64,000 bases of DNA from Lineus longissimus. Taxonomy: Eukaryota; Nemertea; Pilidiophora; Heteronemertea; Lineidae. Position 1 is the stretch's first letter; each line of letters opens with the position of its first letter. Where the stretch lies: positions 19,546,437 to 19,610,436 of the forward strand of contig NC_088313.1 of assembly GCF_910592395.1 (NCBI RefSeq), in the 5' to 3' direction. Both the position numbers and the translations under genes were made by a program. Under the pieces are notes generated by a model that did not search any database, was not told where the DNA came from, and worked only from the letters and a program-made list of their open reading frames with translations. This document shows positions 14,301-24,022 of this stretch, piece by piece.

Positions 14301-17300
14301 AGACATTTTGGGATTTAATCAATCTGAACCAATTTCATTAACTACCATTATCACTTACATCTGCACATTTCCTCGACGACGGCCGGTACATTTCTGGACA
14401 ACCTTTTGTAGGAATAAGACGTAAACAATCTGGTCTCGGAATACGGGATGTCAGCAATTCCCTCCAACTCGTCAAAGTCGAAGTTATCTGCACCAATAGC
14501 AAACAATATGTAGCCATTATCCCGAGCCTTCTTAGCTTCTGCTCTCGTCTTTGCCATGTCCGCTGACGGGCCGCTGGTGATGACTATTCCAACTTTCAAA
14601 GCTCCTGCCCTTCCTCCATACCTGGCTGCATTGTACTCTTGCATCATGATAAGGGCTTCAGCCATCTTGTTTGAACGTCCTCTTTGTCGCCGCACTTTGG
14701 GAATAGCTAGGGCGGCATCCTCTCTGTCAAAGTATTTGTTCAACTGGAATGCTACAGCGGGCCTGTCCGCAACCGAGATCACTCCCACACGTGTTTTAGC
14801 TTCTGCAATGTCCATGCCTAATGCCATAAGTTGAGCAAACTCCAACACTTTCTGGTAGTCGGCGTCTTTAATGCGACTTGATGAATCGACGAGGAAGAAC
14901 ACATCAGCCACCTTCCCAACACAGCCTGAAATTTATTTGCAATTCTTAAATATATCCATCTGCAGCAAGCGTTTTTACATTGGAAAGAAACGAGCATATA
15001 CACGATCACTTCCTAATACCACTACAGAGAATGAAAGTGTTTGAATTCAGAGGGTCAAATCATCTACTGGGTGTGCTATTGATAAACATCATGATACAAA
15101 ACCTACTGGTCATATTAAGATTTCAGGTTGCATGTATCCCGCATGTCGCTTGAAGTTTGGGGAGACCCATACAGTAAGCTTTCACTCGGAAGATATCTTC
15201 GGTAAGTTTAACTATTGGTGATTTTCACATTCCAATTTTGTTACTTTACTCACCATCAAAGATCGGTTGTTGCGGAAGGAATACTGAAAGCAACGAAAAG
15301 AAACCACATAAGTAAGTCTGGTATCCTGACAGAATTCACACTATGTCTACAACTTCTTATAAGGTCAACTTCTACATGTAATGACGATGGCTGTAGGATA
15401 AAAGCAAGTTCCGTTTCCACTTATTGAATTCTCAATATCACACCGCGCCCTCTATATCGACAAAACGCTAGTAGCCCTACTCACCACACTTCATGAATGG
15501 AGAGACGTCCTTGCATTCACAGTTGTTGTTGGGATTGGCGTCATTATACTCGGCGCCACGTGCCTCCCTTACGCATGCGCAAAGCCAAACGTACTGAGCG
15601 CAGCCGTCTTCATCCGGTAGTGTGACCTTGGCTTTCATCTTCTGCATGCCTGTGACCGACGCAGCTTTGAGAGCAACTGATAAGTCCCCGGTTTTCAAGG
15701 TAGCTGGGAAAGGTGGTGTCTTCACAGCACGCGGATTCTTGGCGAGATCAGCCTGGGCAAAGTGCAAGTCGATGGCAAAGTTGTCTCCAGTCTTTGCCTT
15801 GAAGATGTCGTTGCCTGGTTGACGATCTGCTGCGTTCTGAACTTTGAGAGCAAGGTCCCCTATCTCGGTTGCTTCTCCTCTCAAGAACTCGTTCTTCTTC
15901 GGATCAAAGTTGGTCACCTTGATATCTGCGTTGGTGAATCAAGCAACAGAACTTAGTTACAGAAGATTAACAAAATCGATAATGATTGCGGTGTCGCAAA
16001 GAATTTCCTCACAGCTCGTCTAACTTTTCTGAATTCCTACCCAAATCTGACAAGCTGGGATGGAGCGTCGCGCTTGTGTCATCAGCACTCATGTATGAGA
16101 AGGAACCACACAGAAGGATGGTACTGTTATCGGAGTGACGTGAGGGCGTGATGATTTCCTGTTTATAACGGGAAGCATATCTTTTTTGGGAAACTCTGAA
16201 ATTTGATATACTTACCAGGAGAGCAGGATATCTTCTCTTTGGCATCCTGGCATTTACAGTTGTTCGTGTTGTCGGCATCTATCCATGGCGCGTCACTGCC
16301 CTCTCTGGCGCAGGCGCAAAACCACACAAGATTGTTACAGCGTCTGACCGGTAGTTTTCCCTCTGTATCAAACTTGAGAAGACTGGAGGGTGAGCCCTTG
16401 GCTATCAAACCAAAGTTCAAGTTAGGTTCCTTTACGTTCTTCAGGAACACTGTCCTGGTATCAGATTTTGGAGTGACCTCCAAGTTGTCTTCAGAGATGT
16501 AGAAATCCAGGGCATAGTTCTTTTCGCGCCTATTCAGTCGCTTTATATCGGCTCCCTCCTTGTTTCCGAGTACGACATTCATCTTCATTGTGGCATCTTT
16601 GTCCATGACCATTATGGGACTTTCATCGGCGACCACAAAGTCATTTAAGGCAAGATCTGAAAGAGATATGTAAAATCATTATTTACCTGTATCATTGTGA
16701 AAATAAATAGAGAACATGAAACAGTTTCGTGAGTTAATTCCCGAGTCGACAACTCCACTATGTTTCTTCAGAGTGTTGGAGGTTGGTCCATAGTGGGGTT
16801 ACCACAGTCGGCAACTCCGAAGAAGCCCACCAATTAGCCTTGAACACAGACACGTAGGACTTATCAAGGCCAAGAACGATCGGTCATTATGACTGAAACT
16901 TTCCTCACAACAGTAGCACAAGCGTTAACACTGCAAATAAGGCAAGGCAGGTTAATCGATTGGTGGCGTCTCAAGCAATCGATAGATAAACGGTTAGAAA
17001 GAGGTGAACTTCCTTACCTGGGTTTTCGATAATTACTGCAGGCTTTACTGGAATAGAGAGCAGTTTAATTTAGATCATGATACACACGAATTGTCAAAAT
17101 GCTTGCAGACTAGGCAAGACTTTTCGTTAAAAGCCCAAAGATTCCTTCCTACACGGAGTGATAAGGATCGTACGAACCGTGGGCTCCACGCATTTTGTCA
17201 GACATTTTGGGTTTTAATCAATCTGAACCAATTTCATTAACTACCATTATCACTTACATCTGCACATTTCCTCGACGACGGCCGGTACATTTCTGGACAA

Positions 17301-20300
17301 CCTTTTGTAGGAATACGACGTAAACAATCTGGTCTCGGAAAACGGGATGTCAGCAATTCCCTCCAACTCGTCGAAGTCGAAGTTATCTGCACCAATAGCA
17401 AACAAGATGTAGCCATTATCCCGAGCCTTCTTAGCTTCTGCTCTCGTCTTTGCCATGTCCGCTGACGGGCCGCTGGTGATGACTATTCCAACTTTCAAAG
17501 CTCCTTCCCTCCCTCCATACCTGGCTGCATTGTACTCTTGCATCATGATAAGGGCGTCAGCCATCTTGTTTGAACGTCCTCTTTGTCGCCGCACTTTTGG
17601 GATGGCCAGGGCGGTCGCCTCTCTATCTGAGTACTTATTCAGCTGAAACGCAACCGCGGGCCTATCCGCAACCGAGATCACTCCGACACGAGTCTTTGAC
17701 CTGCCAATGTCCATGCCTAATGTCATAAGTTGAGCAAACTCCAAAACTGATTGGTAGTCTGCATCCTTGATGCCGCTTGACGAATCGACAATGAAGAATA
17801 CATCAGCAACCTTTCCAAAGCAGCCTGAAATATAACAGGGGATATAAAATCAGGGTGAAGCTTCTTTTCTAGTCATTGGCCTACAGAAACCTTACTTTAA
17901 GCCATCACAGAGGAACAAAGCAGTTGAATAAAGCCTCTCGAGGTCAAACACCTTCCTTGGAAACTGTGGGGTTCGCCTTCCTCTAGAATCTTAATCATTA
18001 ATAGAGTATCACCACAACGACTGATAATTAGAATGATTACAATTGCACAGGTGTATACTTGATCATCAAATTTTTGTCTTCATGACACTATGAAGGGGAT
18101 GGGTGAACGAGAAACATCTAAATAGTCCACCCATTGGTAATGTAATTAAACTTTACCTTTGGTTCCAGACATTTAGCATTCCACGCGTTACTTACCATCA
18201 AATATTTTTTGTAGCGGAAGGAACACTGAAATCAATGAAAGGAAAAGATTAAAAATTGACGTCGAAAAAAACTGAAATAACCAAGTCCCTCCTTCCATCC
18301 TAGTCAAATTCGGTGTAGCAGTCGAGAAAGTCCCCTGGAAAAAGTGTCAGGCTCTATTGTATTCTAACGGATCATGGTATATGGTTCTATGGTGACCATG
18401 ACCATCAATACCTCAGAGATCAAAAGTGCATAATAGAATCATTTGTTGCCCAGATTTTCTTTTCGAGGACATTTCAAACTTTTACACCGGCAAAGCGTTA
18501 TTTTAAACTCCTCTCCATGGCACATTTACACCCAATGCAATAAACCCTATTCTTCGAATTCTTCCCAAATAAATTAAACAAGCACCAGTAGCTTCAAAGT
18601 ATTTAGTCATTCTTAGTTGAACATAGCCCAAGACCCCGCTTACTTGTATCATTTCTGCGGCCTCATCTTCATACTCACCACACTTCATGAAAGGAGAGAC
18701 ATCCTTGCATTCGCAGTTGTTGTTCGGATTGGCATCCTTGTAGTCCGCACCACTTGCCTCACTAACGCATGCGCATAGCCACAGATACTGCGCACAGTCG
18801 TCCTCATCCGGCAGCATAACCTTGGCCTTCATCCGTTGTTGTGGTGTGATTCTGGCGGCATCCAGGGCTACGGACAGATCCCCAGTTTTCAAGGTAGTTG
18901 GGAAAGGCGGTGTCTTCTTAGCATTGGGGTTCTTTGCGAGATCTTCTTTGGCAAAAACCAGCTGGATCTTATAGTTATCTCCTCTTTCCGCTTTTAGGAT
19001 GTTGTTACCAGGTTCACGGTTTGCTCCGTTCTTGACGTTAAGGGAAATGTCGTCCAGTTCGGTTTCCTCTCCTCTCAGGTACTCTTTGCCCTTGGGGTCA
19101 AAGTTCGCCACCATGATATCTGGAGTTCGAGGAAGGACATAGAAAATCATACAAAATAATGATCGTTTCTTTAAGTCAGTCAAACGTGCTTCGTGTAAAT
19201 CAAACAGTTTTTTCTAAACGCTATAGGAATATTGGAAACAAAGCCAAACGAAATAGCAGTAAGCAATAACGCAGTAGGCTATATTACCGCTTCTGGTAGA
19301 CAAAAAGAAAATTCTTTGGTATTGACCAATTCGGACAAACTGAAATCCAAGTTGCTTGAAGCTGTCTGGTAATAAATATCGTTTCTAAACTACTGTTCAG
19401 CTTTAGAGACACTCCCCACCTCGTGCGAACCCAGCAAAAGTTGTAATAACCCAACAAAAGGGGCTACCCACCAGGCGAACAGGATATCAACTCCTCTGCT
19501 GGTCGACATTGACAATTGTTCCTATCGTCGGCATCTCTGTACTTGGCATCTTCTCCCTCTCTGACGCATGCGCAGAACCAGATGTACCTGCTACACTCTC
19601 TGCCAGGCAAGGTACCAGAAGTGTCGAATGTAATCAGCGATGAAGCAGGCCCGTTTCCAATCAGACCGAACTCCAGGCCAGGTTCGACAATATTGTTCAA
19701 CTTGTGGACTCTTGTACGACGGATCGGTGTTCGCTGGAGGTTTGCCTGCGAGAAATAGAAGTCGACTGCATAGTTCTTCTCGCCTCTTGGCAGTGGTTCG
19801 ATGTCTGTATTTGCGACGTTCTGGATCTTCAGATCAAACTTTAGTCTTGTTTCCTTGTTCATCTTGGCGATTGGGTTGGAACTATGCGGCTTGAAGGCTC
19901 TCGTGAGGCCAATGTCTATTCAAAGGAAAGAAGAACGCGCGGGTTGAGGAATAATAGATAAAAGGGAAAACGGCCGAAGTTTTCTTTGTGGAAGACAACT
20001 GCTATTGTCAATATACCGCTGAGTCTGATCTCAACTTGGGACAATGTTAAGCATCTTTAGTCACAGAAGCACGTTGGGGGAATTTGGCGTTCGCAAGCAA
20101 CCATTGTGTCTTTTGATCGAGTGTCTTTGCTGATAGCAATGATAATCTACAATGTGGTACTCTGATGCGACTTTGGAGAAGCTAGTCTTTTCATGATCAC
20201 GAAGCATAGCTGGCAGTGTCGCCCTTTCAAATAGAGTTGATCGACAGAAAGAGGAACATACACTTGGTAAGCGGGATGGCGGATGAATCAGATGCACGTT

Positions 20301-23300
20301 GTTGAGCTGATAGTTTCTGAACAGAAATGGATTTACTTACCGACTTTCTTGGCAATAACTGTAAAATAAGCGAATTCGATACATTATCTAATGCTACGGA
20401 GGCATATCAGCGTCAAGTAAAAAGAGAATGCTAATGCAAGAGAAGGTAATATTCGCTTGCGTGAACCTTAGATGTTGCAACCGGCACCAGCAAGAAAGAG
20501 AATACATCACTAACTTCTCAAGTGAAAATTTGCAAATTTGATTGAAGGTACCAAGTGTAGGTCTTGGGGACGATGAAGACGTTGTCGTAGTTTGTAAACA
20601 AGTTTGACTCGGTTTAAAGCAGTTAAAGTTGAAGGCTCCAAGTGTAGGACTTTGGACCGATTGAATATGTTCACGGCCTTCTGCGCATTCTAACCAGGGT
20701 TTACAAAGGCTGAGGTAAGCTATCGATATTATAGCTTTTGCGTTTCTTTTATGTGGAGACCTCATCCTGTAACGGAAATCTGTGTCAGGATAGAGAGAGT
20801 ATCCTTCGATCAGCTTGGAGAATGAGTTTTAATCCCTCAGCGTACTTACTTGGTGGTGCTCGAGACGGGGCGTTGCCGCATGATTTCAGGACCATAGTTT
20901 CACTGAACTCTATCAGGTGGTCAAAGGTCTCAACCAAGAACACATCAGCCTCGTTGTTTGGGCCGACAATGCCGTACAACTCAGTGATATCAATATCATT
21001 GCCAACGCCTGGAAGGAAATATAAAATGTTCAGCTGCTCAGCAAAGGTGTCAGTTGCTTTCTCTTTTTTAAGTAGTCTTCATCGTCAACATCGTATAACA
21101 AAACAAAAGTACCAGAGAAAAGACGTCTACTAAGGTATACAACACTGGCGGATGGAATTCACCTCGTTTAACTCGGCAAAGTTAACTCGCCAAAGAACTT
21201 ATCTTAACTCGACCCTCGCACACTCGCTGTGATTGTTATTTAGGTATGGATGCTCTTTCATTACTCCTCTGAGGAGGAGGTTGATTTCAACTTACCAAGT
21301 GCAAAGAAGCGGAAATTATATTTTTCTCGCAGGACCTTAGCTTGCCAGAGAGTGTGTCGCTTGTTGGCCGAGTTGCCATCCGTGATAACCATGGCAACTT
21401 TCTGGATGCCTTCCCGAGCCCCGCGGTCCGCTAATAATAACTCAGTTTCGATCATTCTGAGGGCATAGTACGTGTAAGTACCACCGCGGAGCCTGTTAAA
21501 GTAAAACAAGTAATCATCAGGGATGTATTCTCCCAAATTTTGGTGGGGAGTCTTAGAAGAGAGGGAAGAAGTCTGACATTATTTTACAAGCATTTCTGTT
21601 AGACGTTCTCAAAAATATGGACTTAGAGCGCTGACATTTCATAGCTTCTTAGGGCTGATGCCATAGGAAATTTCACGCTCAATCTACACAGTGTTACCTG
21701 TTTGTGGTTCTGATGGCATCCGAGGCATCCTCTCGATCGAAAAAAGAGTTGAAGGTAAACTCGAGTATTGCATCACTTGCAAACTTGATAAGTGCAACTC
21801 TTGTTGCGTCCTCCCCAATGTTGAAGCCCATCACCATATCGGCGACGAATTCCATCATTTTGTCGTAGGAGCCGTGTGGGATACTGTTTGAGTTGTCGAG
21901 GACGAATACCAGGTCGATGGGGTTGTCGGCACAGCCGGGGATAATGGAACGAGGTGGGGGCAGAGTAGCTGAAAATATTTGACAACTATTCAGAATTGAT
22001 TCAAATGACAATTGACTATCTACGCTACGTATGTGGTAAATGTAACAGCGTACCAATGAATGCTTACTCTCGACATACTCGAGACTACTAGTATTATAAA
22101 CTATTTGGGATCATCTGCGTATTGCCCAGATACACTGTAGCAGTTAGTCCTTAAATGACCGTAAGGGATGTTGACAGCGTTCGTAAAGGGAACCGACAGA
22201 CAGGAGCAGGTCAGATTATGTTGCCGGAATTTGCCAATAGGCGTCTCTCCATCTGACTTTAACGAGGAACACATATCATGCCCAATTCACCACGATCAAG
22301 TCCCCTAATTGTGCGCATCTGTCACCTAGAGATGACCAATTTGACCCCCCCCCCCCCCGAGCTCCTGCCTATAGTCCCCGTTTAACTTGGGCCTTTATCC
22401 ACCTCTTACCGTCGCATGAAACTTCGGCAGCATGAACGTGGTCCTCGTGCGAGAGAATGTAGTGGATGTCAGACGCAATATTATGTAGCTCCTCCTCGTT
22501 CGAATCCGGACCAACTCCCACGGAGAACATTATGAAACCCTTCGCCTTGGCGCGCATGGCCTGGATTTTAGTGAGGTCATGGCGTTGGGAGCCACCATCG
22601 GTCACTACGATACATATCTGTGGGACCGGGGTGCCGACACGGGCCCCCTGGGCCGGATGGAACGCGTAAGTCCGGAGTATTCGCAAGGCTTCCCCGGTGT
22701 TGGTATTACCACCAAATTGTCTGATTTTTTTTACCTGAGACCAGATTTTATGCCTGGGACCGAAATCTTTCAGATTTACATGGACGCGGGTCATATCTGC
22801 AAAGGTCAGGACCCCGACCCGTGTCCCGTCAACTCCGATATCGAACTGTCTCAGCATCTGAGCGACAAATCGCTTCTCCTTTCGGAAAACGGCTGGAGGG
22901 ATACTTGACGATTCGTCCAAGATGAAAACGACATCCATACGGCGGCGGGTACATTTGTCTGAAAATTTGAAAAAGAACTTGTCACGACTACTGACCATTT
23001 GAATTCGTTTAACCTCAAAGGAAAACACAATGCCTACAATATCTGGAAGCACCCCATATCATGTAGTAGAGATTTTCAAAACGACCTCTGCTAAAGAGTT
23101 CTCTATTGTCATTGCCGAAGAGAGTTTTCAGAAAGCAAGTTTTGTTCGGACAGAAGCTCCAACCTCGCGGTCTTGATCTGAGGACATAGATCTAAACTTG
23201 CCGTTGAGAAAAACCTCCCCAGAGATTGAGGTCAACAATCACCAACATAAAAGCTTGCAGCACACTGGACGCCAACTTCGGCGGCAAGGCGCGTCAGACT

Positions 23301-24022
23301 GAACGCGACTGAACGCCGCTCGACGCCAGAGTTGGCGGCAGTGGATCGCGCTCATAGCACACCGACTCAGAATTGGCGTCCAGTAGCGTCTTTTCCGCCA
23401 CTTCCAAGAATCGTGGGGGCTGCCATTTTGATATCATGTGACGTCAAGACGCAAGCTGATTGGCCAAAGCCTCGCCGTTGACGCTGGTTGACGCTGGTTG
23501 ACTCTGGCGGCGATCCGTAGCACACCTGGATTCTTCTTGCGTTCACTGGCGTTCAGACGCCGCTACAGGCGTCAAAAATCAAACATGCTAGATATCTGGC
23601 GGCAAGTGGCGGCAAGTGGCGTTTGCCTGACGCCGTCCGTAGCACACTACGGATTTTTCAGGCGTTTAGGACTCTTGCGGCAAAAAACGCGCCTTGCCGC
23701 CGGAGTTGGCGTCCAGTGTGCTGCAAGCTAAAAGGGTCTGTATCCGGCTAAACATGAGTTAATACACTACCGAGGGAGCTAAAGTACTAGCACTTTCTTG
23801 GTGACTGACGTGTGAGGAACATCGGAGAACAGTAAACTATTCATCATCATATAAATATTTGATGAAAATCAAGATGAACCATAACTTTTTTGGTTCGGTT
23901 TTTGGTCTAATTGATGTATACTTCGTCGTCAATATCCGGGAATTCTATAAGGCTATAAAACCCGCCAATCTTTCATCAAGACTTACCATGCGGGTGGTCG
24001 TCCTCCACAAAGTCCACATCAT
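3986..24022 (-). CDS. Giant multi-vWA extracellular protein with four paired six-cysteine modules
   Basis: Thirty-two exons run from 24022 down to a TAG at 3986-3988 and sum to 8,570 nt, about 2,856 residues; the extreme 5' end is not placed. Order: vWA1, vWA2, A1B1, vWA3, A2B2, vWA4, A3B3, vWA5, A4B4, vWA6, vWA7, vWA8. Eleven tiny linker exons (12-36 nt) precede vWA domains or A domains. Every module-boundary intron is phase 1 and every boundary-to-boundary block is a multiple of three, so the whole model is open without a frameshift. vWA domains (Rossmann fold, often a MIDAS metal site) typically mediate adhesion or matrix assembly. A and B are unrecognised twin domains with one invariant cysteine spacing. 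The protein is probably secreted, because the domains are cysteine-rich and extracellular in type, but no signal peptide is joined to it with certainty. It resembles collagen VI or matrilin only in the vWA parts. Two adjacent genes remain possible, although the phases argue for one. Confidence 0.85.
6483..7246 (-). CDS. vWA domain 7, two exons (MIDAS intact)
   Basis: Exons 6828-7246 and 6483-6630 meet at a phase-0 junction (RDRGIK/VFAVGIG). Metal motifs DNSNS, GGTQTGDAL and ITDGVS are intact. The sequence is strongly similar to vWA6, so these two are a local duplicate pair. The 33-nt Pro/Leu-rich linker exon 5514-5546 (APAGQLILLPP) carries the chain into vWA8. Confidence 0.88.
7921..8487 (-). 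CDS. vWA domain 6 exon (MIDAS intact)
   Basis: A 567-nt uninterrupted vWA exon with intact metal motifs (DNSNS, GGTQTGDAL, ITDGIS). It is closely related to vWA7, but vWA7 carries an internal intron that is absent here. The exon ends in QDTCS with donor G|GTAAGTTG. The 27-nt Pro-rich linker exon 7608-7634 (TPAPPPHVV) follows. Confidence 0.88.
8612..8805. repeat. Degenerate ~26-bp tandem repeat in an intron
   Basis: About seven imperfect units built on 'TTGATTACTGATAGTTTTACTTA' occupy the intron between the microexon at 8903 and vWA6. Units drift in sequence and length; there is no coding potential. Confidence 0.6.
8903..8914 (-). CDS. 12-nt microexon linker between B4 and vWA6
   Basis: GTGCAGCGGCTG is flanked by acceptor TTCTACATTCCAG and donor GTGAGTTC. 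It encodes an Ala-rich linker and is phase 1 on both sides, matching the 5' neighbour (B4) and 3' neighbour (vWA6). Its position between a B exon and a vWA exon is exactly where the other linker exons sit. Confidence 0.6.
9296..10491 (-). CDS. Domain pair A4 (10051-10491) and B4 (9296-9739)
   Basis: A4 (441 nt) and B4 (444 nt) are moderately diverged from A2/A3 and B2/B3 but keep the cysteine spacing exactly (YVWFCAC and YVWLCAC cores). The B4 exon has no GT donor at the position used by the other B exons. The best site is G|GCAAGT, a GC-AG type donor, which adds one codon and keeps phase 1 into the next exon. Confidence 0.82.
11216..11782 (-). CDS. vWA domain 5 exon (MIDAS degenerate)
   Basis: A 567-nt exon in phase 1, a near-identical twin of vWA4. 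The MIDAS motif reads DSSSR, the Thr loop is RSNKMAEAL, and the third motif is ITSGPS with Ser in place of Asp. The sequence below about 11205 no longer matches the vWA3/vWA4 flank, so one duplication breakpoint lies at the 3' edge of this exon. Linker exon 10765-10788 (KPPAPNP) leads to A4. Confidence 0.87.
12336..13506 (-). CDS. Domain pair A3 (13066-13506) and B3 (12336-12776)
   Basis: Two 441-nt phase-1 exons carrying the full six-cysteine arrays. They differ from A2 and B2 by only a handful of bases (for example the RGKKNYA versus RREKNYA segment in A). The donor after B3 is G|GTGAGT. Linker exon 12111-12140 (FLPQQPIFD) carries the chain into vWA5. Confidence 0.87.
14359..14925 (-). CDS. 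vWA domain 4 exon (MIDAS degenerate)
   Basis: A 567-nt single-exon vWA nearly identical to vWA5; the few visible changes include R-I-K versus R-M-K after the DSSS motif. Metal-site residues are lost as in vWA3 and vWA5 (DSSSR, RSNKMAEAL, ITSGPS), yet the frame and all splice sites are intact, so the domain is kept but has probably lost metal-dependent binding. Linker exon 13868-13888 follows and leads into A3. Confidence 0.87.
15485..16656 (-). CDS. Domain pair A2 (16216-16656) and B2 (15485-15925)
   Basis: Two 441-nt phase-1 exons, each ending in the invariant six-cysteine array (LVWFCAC in A2, YVWLCAC in B2). They are almost base-for-base identical to A3 and B3 about 3,150 bp away, including the introns, so they come from a very recent duplication. 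Linker exons are 17018-17047 (before A2) and 15254-15283 (after B2). Confidence 0.87.
17258..17824 (-). CDS. vWA domain 3 exon (MIDAS degenerate)
   Basis: A 567-nt exon, phase 1 to phase 1, preceded by a 30-nt linker exon at 18196-18225. The metal site is altered: DSSSG replaces DxSxS, RSNKMADAL stands where GGTxTGxAL is expected, and ITSGPS replaces ITDGxS. Its C-terminal half (17258 to about 17585) is almost identical to vWA4, whereas the N-terminal half carries many silent and replacement differences. This suggests recombination inside the exon. Confidence 0.85.
18679..19915 (-). CDS. Domain pair A1 (19472-19915) and B1 (18679-19119)
   Basis: A1 is a 444-nt exon and B1 a 441-nt exon, both phase 1 to phase 1, joined by one intron with no linker exon between them. 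Each ends in the same cysteine array, C-x6-C-x-C-x17-C-x-C-x8-C, with an aromatic-Trp core (YIWFCAC in A1, YLWLCAC in B1) and an Asp/Asn-rich loop before the second CxC. A1 and B1 are the most diverged copies of their types. The fold looks beta-rich, but I do not recognise a named family. Confidence 0.8.
20850..21968 (-). CDS. vWA domain 2, three exons (MIDAS intact)
   Basis: Exons are 21698-21968, 21296-21492 and 20850-21008. The first opens with a Pro-rich linker (TLPPPRS). The junction TTNR/LRGG is phase 2 and FFALG/VGND is phase 1; the last exon ends in APSRAPP and leaves in phase 1. MIDAS residues DNSNS, GGTYT and ITDGNS are intact. The following 18-nt exon 20341-20358 (IAKKV) links it to domain A1. 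Confidence 0.85.
22410..22958 (-). CDS. vWA domain 1 exon (MIDAS intact)
   Basis: A single 549-nt exon, acceptor TTTTCAG at 22959 and donor GTAAGAGG below 22410, phase 1 on both sides. The MIDAS residues are all present: DESSS near the start, Thr in GGNTNTGEAL, and Asp in VVTDGGS. It is the most divergent of the eight vWA copies and opens with a basic CTRRR segment. The 36-nt exon 23987-24022 upstream encodes an acidic linker (DVDFVEDDHPH) and joins it in frame. Confidence 0.85.
23252..23729. mobile_element. 478-bp foldback/MITE-like element with 42-bp terminal inverted repeats
   Basis: The left end 23252-23293 and right end 23688-23729 are reverse complements with a single mismatch (AGCTTGCAGCACACTGGACG at the tip). 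The interior is GC-rich with repeated 'GACGCC', 'GGTTGACGCT' and 'GTAGCACAC' words and no ORF of note. It sits in an intron of the vWA gene, between vWA1 and the most upstream exon found. No clear target-site duplication is visible. Confidence 0.8.

Larger units (their letters stand above)
11208..17250. repeat. Recent tandem duplication of a ~3-kb genic unit (vWA + linker + A + B)
   Basis: Unit 1 (about 11208-14340) and unit 2 (about 14350-17250) match nearly base for base across exons and introns. The offset is 3,143 bp at the vWA exon and 3,149-3,150 bp at the linker, B and A exons. The copies differ in a few indels in the introns, mainly an extra roughly 200 bp around 13990-14190 in unit 1. 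The intron flanks of vWA3 (17150-17257) and vWA4 (14250-14358) also match. It reads as unequal crossing-over or local duplication that added a whole in-frame module set. Confidence 0.88.

Noticed and set aside
22345-22359. C-run, with similar G-runs near 24531 and 45514, as regulatory G-quadruplexes
   Set aside because: Simple homopolymers in introns or spacers; nothing links them to regulation.
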